Below are positions 56,200 through 64,000 of a stretch of DNA of 64,000 nucleotides, piece by piece. Origin of the DNA: Berberis thunbergii. Lineage: Eukaryota > Streptophyta > Magnoliopsida > Ranunculales > Berberidaceae. Under the pieces are notes generated by a model, which made no database searches, was not told the DNA's origin, and worked only from the letters and a program-made list of their open reading frames with translations. The translations under genes were made by a program, and so were the position numbers. How positions within the stretch are numbered: the first letter of the stretch is position 1; the number at the start of each line of letters is the position of its first letter. The DNA lies in contig QNQO01000510.1 in the NCBI GenBank assembly GCA_003290165.1, forward strand, positions 496,001 through 560,000, written 5' to 3'.

Positions 56200-57640
56200 C
56201 CATTCCCCTCGAAGCACAGTCTATACGCTCTCTAGATAAACCTTTAGTAAATGGATCCGCTAGGTTATCTTTTGATTTCACAAATTCAATGATCATTATG
56301 CCATTAGAGAGCAACTGCCTCATGGTACGATGCCTTCGACGTATGTGTCGTGATCGACCATTGTACGTAAAGTTGTGAGCTCTACATATAGAGGCTTGAT
56401 TGTCACAATGTATGCATATGGTCGGTACTGGTTGTGGCCATAATAAAATGTCTTATAAAAATTGATGAAGCCACTATTCTTCTTCCCCAGTCTTTTCTAA
56501 GGTTATTAACTCAGATTTCATTGTAGATCTAGCTATACATGTTTGTTTAAAATATTTCCAGGATACGACACCGTCTGCCATAGTAAACACATAACCACTG
56601 GTGGATTTTAGTAGTTCAAAATCAGATATCTATCATAGTGCAATGCATAGTTTGAAATATTTTTCAAATACCCTAAAACCTTAAGCAAAGCATGCTAGTG
56701 AACTTTACTTAGTTTACAAGTATATCTACTTAATCTACTCACAACATAAGTTATATCTGGTCTCGTACAATTCATCATAAACATTAAACTTCTAATAATG
56801 GGAGAGTACTCAAGTTGTGAAACAGTTGGACATATATGCTTATGTAACACCTAGGATGGATGGAATAGATTATTAGATTTCTTGATTCAATGTTGTTTGA
56901 ACTTATCTATTAATGTGATTGAGACAAAACTAACCCATCAGGTGTTCACACTATTTTGATTCCCAAAATTACGTCCGCTTCACCTAGATCTTTTATATCG
57001 AAATGTTTAGTGAGCATAAGTTTGGTGGACTTAATAACTTAACTGTTAGTCTCAAAGATAAACATATCATCAACATAGATACAAACTATCACATAGGCAT
57101 TATTGATTTTCTACACACTTGTCACACTCATTTATGTTGAATCCATTTTTCAACATGACTCCATCAAACTTTTCATGCCATTGTTTGGGAACTTGTTTTA
57201 GACCATATAAGGATCGAACAAGTTTACATATTTTTTGATCTCGTCCTTTGTCTCGGAACCCTTTCAGTTGATCCATATATATTTTCTCATTTAATTATCT
57301 ATTTAAGAACGCAATTTTTACATCCATTTGGTGAATATTCAAATTGTAAAGTGTTGCGATGGCAATTAACATCCTAATTGATGTTATCCTTGTCACCGGA
57401 GAACAAGTATCAAAATAATCAAAGCCTTCTTTTTACTATACCCTTTAACTACTAATCGAGCTTTGTATTTATCAATGGAACCATCAGGTTTCATTTTATG
57501 CTTGAAGACTTATTTGCACCCAATTGGTTTATGTCAAGGAGAAAGATCAACCAATTCCCAAGTACGATTGTGTATAGTGGCTTTTATCTCACTGTTTATA
57601 GCTTCCTTCCAGAAAGAAGTTTCAAGAGTAAACAATGCTT
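56200..57640 (-). pseudogene. copia C reverse transcriptase and RNase H
   Basis: In shifting minus-strand frames I read KARLVVKGYS and SLYGLKQVPKQWHEKF-type blocks (about 57130-57460), a degraded catalytic region (about 57050-57080) and RPDITYVVSRLSRYT (about 56720-56770). RNase H traces follow to about 56200. Stops are frequent. Confidence 0.75.
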
Positions 57641-57997
57641 CTTTATAGGTTTGAAGCTCCGTTTCTAACATATAAGTTAGAAATTTGGACAAAATGTTTT
57701 GGACTTTCAAACTCTCTTGGTACGTTTAAGGAAATCATCATTTCTATTTTCATTAGAATTGATATTTTGTTCATTCCCTTCATTTGACACTTCATATGTT
57801 CTTTTTGGAGCACTAGACGACTCAAAAGTCATACATAGTGTTGATTCTATGTATCCTTCCAATGAGGAAATGCATTATCAAAAGACACTGCATTTCTAGA
57901 CTTAAGGATAGTATTAACATGAATATCAATGATATCAGATTTAAACACCAAAAACCAGTATGCACTACTATTTTCGACATTTCCTAAAAAATAACAA

Positions 57998-58913
57998 TCA
58001 ACGGTTTTTGCTCCTAGTTTGTTCCTTTTTTGTGGTGGAACAAAATCCTTTTGCTAAGCACCCCCACATTTTAATGTGTTTATATGATGATCGCCTACCT
58101 TTCCATAACTCATATGGTAATTGATCAAATTTCTTGTGGGGCACTCGGTATAAAATAAGATTTGTCATATGGAGTGTTTCCCACCACAAGTTCTCAAGTA
58201 GAACGGAGTTGATAAACATGGTATTAATCATGTCTTTCAAGGTTTTATTTTTCCTTTCAGCAACTCCATTTGATTGTGGTGGGTAAGGAGCTGTAGTTTG
58301 GTGTATAATATCATTTTGTTCATTTTTCTCTACGAATGGATATTCATACTCACTGAACTTTTTATTTAACTAATTTTCAAACTTCAGTTTTATATTTTAC
58401 AAACGCAATGATTGTTTCGTTTTATTATTTTATAAATACACATAACAATATTGTGAGCAACCATTGATAAATGTGATAAAATATTTTTTTCCACCTCGAG
58501 TAGGAATTGATTTGAAATCATATAAATTGGTGTGTACTAAACTCAAAATTTCAGTGATTCTTTGTACTAAATAAAAAGTTTGTTTAGTAAATTTGGCTTC
58601 CACACAAACCTTGCATTTGTGTTGTGATTTATTATAAAATTTAGGGATTAACCCTAGACTAGCCAACTTCTTCATTTTGTTAAAATTTATATGACCTAGT
58701 CTAGCATGTCACAGTTATTTTTCTTAAATTAATCACCATTACATTGGCCTCTAAAAGACCATCTGTTGGTAACCACGTCCTACATATACTCTGTTTTTTT
58801 ACAAGACAAATTTTTTTAAGTGAAAAAACTATTTTAAAGTTATTCTCTACCATAAGAGAAACAAAGATTAAAATTTTCCTAATCTCTGGAAGATACAAGA
58901 CGTCTGTTATCAT
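57998..58913 (-). pseudogene. copia C integrase region
   Basis: 58701-58913 is the pre-integrase start (DVLYLPEIRKILI). 58430-58675 has CKVCVEAKFTKQTF, LSLVHTNLYDF and KYFITFINGCSQYCYVYL, the zinc-binding end and the beginning of the core. 57998-58240 has LLENLWWETLHMTNLILYRVPHK and PYELWKGR. Frame changes separate them. Confidence 0.85.
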
Positions 58914-59014
58914 GACATATTGCCTGCGATATATTTAATACCACAATTCTCTTGCCTTCAATTGTCGAGACTGATTCATTTTCTATGAAGACCTTGTCAT
59001 CGTTATTCTACTTT

Positions 59015-59428
59015 TCATAAGTTGAAACACATGGTCTTATCGCTGAAGATATGGCAGATGGCACCGGTGTCAAGCCACCATGTACGAGGATGATTAACAA
59101 GGTTAACCTCAAATACATTGGTATCAATGTGTAACCATTCGAAAAGACAGGCATGAGCTTCTGAAGTTTGCTCGAGAAGACTGTCTTTCGTTGTCTTCAT
59201 CCTTGCGGTTTCTGCAATTTTTGTAAGATGCCACTTCTTGCCACAAACACAGCAAGAGCCCTTGAACTTTTTAAAGTTCACATGACTTTTGGGGTTTACG
59301 CCACTTTTCCCATTATTCGATGAATGCTTCCTTTTTGTGAGAGTTCTTCTGCTGTTTTGAATTCTCGATGACATGAGCCTTTGTTTCAATCGGTGTGCGC
59401 TTGTCTGTTCCATGGTTGTCTTCATCAA
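59015..59428 (-). pseudogene. copia C gag C-terminus, zinc knuckle and protease
   Basis: A 137-codon frame with a degraded knuckle (CCVCGKKWHL, with the last Cys lost) and the protease signature WWLDTGAICHIF near residue 117, catalytic Asp kept. Basic residues precede the knuckle. Gag upstream (59430-59940) is broken into short frames. Confidence 0.85.
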
Positions 59429-60109
59429 TCTTTTAGGCAGAGATTAAGTCTTCAAGACTCATCTCCTTATGCTTGTGTTTCAAATAGTGTTTAAAATCTT
59501 TCCAATTTGGAGGAAACTTCCCAATAATAGCAACAACCTAGAAAGATTCACTTATGACGTGGCCTTCAATCTGCATTTCATGAATGAGAATTTGGATTTC
59601 TTGGATCTAGATAATGACAATTTTAGCATCAGTCATCTTGTAATCCGTGAACTTGTCAATGACAAGTTTCTTTAGTCCAACATCCTCAATTTTGTAATTT
59701 TTTTCCAATGCCTCCCACAAGCCCTTAATTAGCATTATTTATAATACTACAGACTTTGCACATAACCACATTTAGCGAACTCAGCACGTAGTTTCGACAC
59801 AGGAAGTCGGAATGCCTCAAAGCTTCAATTACGAGGAATACTTCCTTGTGGCTCTTTTGGGTCTTTCCATCTTTTGGCCTTGGTTCATCCTAGGTAAGAA
59901 ACTTTGTAAAACCCAATATTGTTAGGTAACACAACATCTTGCTCTGCCATTTTTTAAAATCAACTCCTTTGAATTTCTCTTACCTATCATGATCAAGAAC
60001 TTTAGTGACTCCAGATGTCACCCCGGCAATTAAAATGACTTCCATTTAATCTCCCATATTTTTGTTTGACAGACAGAAAAACACAATTTATTTGTTATTA
60101 GTAATAATA

Positions 60110-60593
60110 CAAATAAATCAAATTTTGTTACACAGAAAATTTAATTCGACTAACTACTGTAAATACAACATCTTAATCAGAGTTCATTAATTTATAAACC
60201 CTGCAATCAGAGTTCTTTAGTGACTCGTCTCGATGCGACGTTGGTGGTCGTTAGTCTCCCAAGATACAATAGATTCATCTATGTTCCTAATGCACTTTAG
60301 GACAAAAACTCAGGCGAATAGAAATAAGAATTGACTTTGAAATGAACAGAAAAGAACTTGTTTTATTTGAATGTAAACTATTATCTGTGTGCTAGGTTGT
60401 TGTTGTAATTATGAATTGCTAATATTTTTGGATATCTCAAATGGTCAATTTGAGATTCTACTTATAGCAAATAAAACACTATGTACAACACACATGTTGG
60501 TCTAGAGACTTACATAAAGGACCTTATGTAATTAGTTTACATAATGTACGATTTACTCATTCAATAAATATGAAAATACATAAATTTCCTACA
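60110..60593 (-). repeat. 5' LTR of copia C
   Basis: Homologous to 55182-55631 with substitutions and indels (for example an extra AAAGAACTTGTTTTATTTG part near 60352). The left edge is approximate because the first 100 bases have diverged. Confidence 0.82.
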
Positions 60594-60598
60594 CAAAC

Positions 60599-60944
60599 TA
60601 CTACGAACATGTTTTGTTTGGTCAATAAGCATTTTAGACATCATTGAACAAATATTAAGCTCCAAAGTCTAGCCTCAATGGAGTGACTCAAAGTAGAGTT
60701 GGTGATCCTAAGAGCGTCAACTACGCCAATTAGGAAAATAACACAAGTGTGGAAGCATGTGGATTGACATAGTAAGATACAAACAACTTGTGCAGCTTCC
60801 AAAATTTTGCACTCTAGGGTTGTCAAAATTTTATTTCGATAATTATCAAATTTAAAATACATATTTATGATATTGTCCTCGACTTAAACACCCGAAATAT
60901 TTACCTGACTTTTATTCAAAAGGCTTTGTTGCTATTATGGAGTG
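60599..60944. other. No gene seen
   Basis: Spacer between copia C and the gypsy LTR; nothing recognised. Confidence 0.4.
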
Positions 60945-61424
60945 TGTCAGGACTAGTATCGTTGGTTAGGGAAATCAACGTCAGAGGCCTTTCAAGATTT
61001 TCCTAATGGTCTCAAAACTCAATGTTCCCTTTTGAAAAGTTCCCAAATGATTAGCATCTATATTATAGTGGGAAGATTTGAGCTCTTGACTGTGAGGACG
61101 TGTTGCCTCCATTGCATAGTCGGGCCAGATTGTACCGCTAGCATTTTTATTGTTTTCTTTGCATTGTTTTTCAACTTCAAACTTGTATTTCCATCGATCG
61201 TTAGCATCGAACTAGTCTTGAGCAACGTCCTTTCGAACGTTCCTCCCCATTGTAATCTATTGAATGTTAATGAAAGCTTTTGCTGACTATTGTGCATCGT
61301 TATATTGTCTACAGATTGATATTGTGCATTCTCAAGCTAATTATTTGTGCCCGTTGAAGTAACTACTCATAGGCTTACTAGTGAATTGGATAGCTAGTGC
61401 CGCACGGATTGCTAGTCCGTGACA
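60945..61424 (+). repeat. 5' LTR of the gypsy element
   Basis: TGTCAGGACTAG at the start and CTAGTCCGTGACA at the end form an imperfect inverted repeat, and the end lies 2 bases before the primer site. The 480-bp length is ordinary. The left boundary rests on this inverted repeat only. Confidence 0.65.
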
Positions 61425-61426
61425 GT

Positions 61427-61440
61427 TGGTATCAGAGCCA
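61427..61440 (+). promoter_or_regulatory. Primer-binding site (tRNA-iMet) of the gypsy element
   Basis: TGGTATCAGAGCCA, two bases after the LTR end. Confidence 0.92.
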
Positions 61441-61463
61441 GAGCTTGTTGAATGCAAACCAGG

Positions 61464-62600
61464 ATGCAGGAACTAAGGGAGCGCCTTAGCGCTATGGAGG
61501 AATGACAGGCTGGTCGAATGCAGAGACTAGAAAACAGAGTGGAGCAGTTGAGTAGTTTGGGAGAACAGATCAGCCGACTTGATAAACTCTTACACTTGGT
61601 AGACAGAGTGGATTCGTTGGCTGAGCACGTCGATAATTTAGAGGGACGGACAGTCTCTATGGAAGAGTCACCTCACCCCACAGCTCAGGTGATGAGTGAC
61701 TTCCAATTACAGCTGGAGGATTTATTTGCAAGGGTTGGCTTCCTGACCAAGGCCACAGGGACGACTGATCACCCTAAGATGAAAGTGCCTGAGCCAAAGT
61801 CATATGCTGGGGTACGAGATGGGAAGGAGCTAGAGAACTTCTTGTTTGATTTGGAGCAGTATTTTCGCGCGGTGAACCCCAAATCAGAAGAAGCCAAGGT
61901 CACCATGGTGACCATGTACTTGGCAGGTGATGCGAAACTATGGTGGAGAACCAAATATGCAGATATGGAAGAAGGTCACATCCTTATTAAAACTTGGGCA
62001 TACCTCAAGAAGGAACTCAAAAATCAATTTTTGCCTGAGAACACTGATTTCTTTGCAAGGAGGAAGCTCCACACCATCAAACAGACAGGCAATATTCGAG
62101 ACTATGTTAGGCAGTTCTCAACTTGCTTGCTAGATATTCGAGACATGTCTAAGAAGGACACAATTTTCGGTTTCATGGAACAAGCTCAGGCACTTCTGCA
62201 AGCAGAATTGCAAAGGCAGAAGGTGACAGATATTACAATGCTATTGCAGCAGCAGAAAGGTTTAGCGATTATATGCCCATGGCTGGATCCACTTCGCTGA
62301 ATCGCTCCACAGCTAGAACTGGTAGTACCAATTCAAGCTCAAGGTCGAATGCTCGATCACCCCACCAAAACTGGGGAAACTCAAGTAAGAATCGAGGAAA
62401 CTACAATTCTCGGCCGTCCAACCAGAATTAGAGTTCCAACAGAAATTGGAATGCCAGCTCTAGCAACTCAAATTACAACAACAAAGGAAGGCAAAACTAC
62501 TTTGGGCAGTGGAGACCATCTGCACCTGCCCCATGCATTCTTTGCAATAGCAGGGATCACCCAACAGGCAAATGTCCATCCAAACCAACCCTACACTCAT
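61464..62600 (+). pseudogene. gag: gypsy gag with CCHC knuckle
   Basis: The ATG at 61464 opens the frame but a TGA at 61503-61505 cuts it at codon 14; the frame is then open from 61518 to 62300. It has a coiled-coil-like start (RLENRVEQLSSLGEQ, heptads of Leu/Val), the gag core (FLFDLEQYFRAV, AKLWWRTKYAD, KELKNQFLPEN, GNIRDYVRQFS). A frameshift near 62255 and a TAG near 62430 follow. The knuckle, CILCNSRDHPTGKC, lies at 62534-62575 in the other frame. Gag forms the particle and binds RNA. Confidence 0.88.
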
Positions 62601-63025
62601 TGATGTCCTTGCTTCAAGCAGAACCTTCTAACTTGACCGCATCAAGCTCGAACCCCGCCAACAGTGAGACTTCCCAGATGGGAGCTCTACGCAAGCTCAA
62701 TGCTCTTAAAGGAGAAATGTATGAGCACCCACACAAGAAGGCTTTGCAATACATCGACATCACTATCAATGGGTTCTCTTCCCAAGCATTGTTGGATTCA
62801 AGAGCGATAGACAATTATATTGCCCCAGATGAAGCTAAACGTGTGGGTCTGAACTTAGAAGGAGATGTGGGTAAGTTGAAAGTTGTCAACTCTGAGGCAA
62901 TCTCTATTAATGGTATGGCTAGAGCAGTGCCACTACAGGTTGGTCCATGGGAAGGAAGATCAAACTTCTTGGCCGTCCCACTTGATGATTTTAAGGTGAT
63001 TCTTGGCCAAGAATTCTTCCGATGA
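62600..63025 (+). pseudogene. gypsy aspartic protease
   Basis: The 141-codon frame has ITINGFSSQALLDSRAIDNYI, where the expected catalytic D[ST]GA is DSRA: Gly replaced by Arg at the active site. The rest is a typical plant gypsy retropepsin (AVPLDDFKVILGQEFF). It ends at a TGA (63023-63025). Confidence 0.82.
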
Positions 63026-63133
63026 GCTGCAACAGGACCACTACCTTTCATGGACTCCTTGGGGTTTTTCAGACCCAGCCTACGCATTGTACCAACCTCA
63101 ATTTGACCCACAATTCATGATAGAATATTTTCG

Positions 63134-64000
63134 GTGCTCCAATTCAAGAGAGGTTTGGCCAAAGGAGAAGATACATACTTAGCTGTGGCAAAGCTAGAGA
63201 TGGAAGATGATACTAGCAAAATCCCTGAGGAAGTTGCCCAAGTTATTGCTGACTTCAGCGAAGTGATGCCGAATGAATTGCCAAATAATCTACCTCCCAG
63301 AAGGCTCATTGATCACAAAAATTGAGTTAGTGCCTGGTGCCAAACCACCCGCACGTAGTCCATACCGCATGAGCCCTCCAGAGCTGACCGAATTGAGAAA
63401 ACAACTAGATGGCTTGTTGGAATCGAGATTCATTCGACCACCTTATGGGGCACCTGTTCTTTTTCAGCGGAAACATGATGGCAGTCTTTGCCTTTGTGTT
63501 GATTATAGAGCCTTGAACAAAGTCACTATAAAGAACAAATACCCGTTACCGCTCATTGCAGACTTATTCGACCAACTTGGATCCGCCAGATACTTCACAA
63601 AACTCGACTTGAGATCAGGTTCGTATTGCTGCTGGCGACGAACCCAAAACTGCTTGTTTTACTAGATATGGGTCATATGAGTTCCTAGAAATGCCTTTCG
63701 GCTTGACCAATGCTCCAGCTACGTTTTGCACCCTTATGAATGGCCTGTTCCATCACCTTCTGGACAAGTCTGTGGTTCTCTATCTTGACGATATTGTGGT
63801 TTATAGTGGGACTATAGAAGAACACCTACATCATTTGTGAGAAGTGTTCCAAATCCTTAGGGATAATCATCTCTTTGTCAAGAAGGAGAAATGCTCATTC
63901 GGCCAGACCCATATCAATTTCTTGGGTCATGTTATTGGCAGTGGCAAGATTGGGATGGATATGGAGAAAGTCAAGGCAATCCATGATTGGAACACTCCTA
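63134..64000 (+). pseudogene. gypsy reverse transcriptase, partial
   Basis: 63273-63665 has [56 protein letters not shown] and [10 protein letters not shown] small deletion near 63618 shifts the frame; 63625-64000 continues with [15 protein letters not shown], the catalytic YLDD (63781-63792) and FLGHVIGS. A TGA lies at 63838-63840. The 63134-63325 frame is the protease-RT linker. Confidence 0.9.

Larger units (their letters stand above)
55182..60593 (-). mobile_element. Ty1/copia retrotransposon C, complete but decayed
   Basis: Two LTRs flank a minus-strand copia pol. CAAAC is duplicated at 55177-55181 and 60594-60598. The left (3') LTR, 55182-55631, starts TGTTGG and ends CCAACA; a polypurine tract (AAGTAGGGGATTG on the minus strand) lies directly next to it. 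The right (5') LTR ends at 60593. Domains in minus-strand order: gag/zinc knuckle/protease (59428-59015), integrase (58913-57998), RT (about 57480-56700), RNase H (about 56560-56200). No frame is long, so it is old. I could not see a clear primer site. Confidence 0.9.
60945..64000 (+). mobile_element. Ty3/gypsy retrotransposon, 5' part (runs off the window)
   Basis: LTR (60945-61424), primer site (61427-61440), gag with knuckle, protease and RT in gypsy order, all plus strand. The remaining RNase H, integrase and 3' LTR lie beyond 64000. Stops and frameshifts break gag and pol, but residues are well kept, so this is a fairly young dead copy. The lineage cannot be assigned without the integrase. 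Confidence 0.9.

Overview
The window is plant nuclear DNA, probably from a flowering plant. The plant-type tRNA-iMet primer sites (TGGTATCAGAGC), plant copia, gypsy, L1 and RTE elements, hAT elements with 8-bp target duplications, Helitron ends, an endogenous florendovirus-like pararetrovirus and GRDP-type host exons all point that way. It is almost entirely a graveyard of nested transposable elements. I see no host gene that looks intact.

Layout. 1-3839: minus-strand Ty1/copia element A, cut by the window edge, with LTR and primer site at its right end. 3840-7685: a very decayed plus-strand copia element B, apparently the host of A; it carries a clean SINE with a 15-bp target duplication, an internal duplication and a further ~640-bp insertion. 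7686-12246: two minus-strand non-autonomous Helitrons placed head to tail inside what looks like the 3' LTR of B; the left one is split by a fragment of a florendovirus-like endogenous pararetrovirus (protease end, RT-RNase H, then an intact 393-codon second ORF). 12650-20764: a near full-length, mutated plant L1 LINE (ORF1, ORF2 with endonuclease, RT, zinc finger, RNase H, poly(A)) whose ORF1 contains a very young TRIM element.

21600-46005: two same-strand (minus) pseudogene copies of a GRDP/DUF1399 family gene. Copy 1 (27.1-21.6 kb) is spread over many exons and contains a hAT-type MITE in an intron. Copy 2 (46.0-30.7 kb) was hit by a hAT derivative in exon 3. That derivative was in turn hit by a 5'-truncated RTE LINE with a 10-bp target duplication. 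The RTE 3' part, hAT end and flanking GRDP exon pieces were then amplified into five near-identical 2.31-kb tandem units (34108-45669), the most unusual structure here.

46971-52398: a larger hAT element with transposase remnants (minus strand), split by a 1.79-kb solo LTR. Then come an RPM1-like NBS fragment (~52.7-53.2 kb), a 1.55-kb hAT-like MITE full of simple repeats (53293-54843), a complete but dead minus-strand copia element C with both LTRs (55182-60593), and the 5' part of a Ty3/gypsy element (60945 to the edge).

The genes do not form a pathway. What the window offers is a datable record of insertions, each fixed by target duplications, and one recent segmental amplification. I found no convincing new molecular system. 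The best candidates for follow-up are the chimeric tandem array, the virus-in-Helitron structure, and the intact unknown ORF of the endogenous virus.
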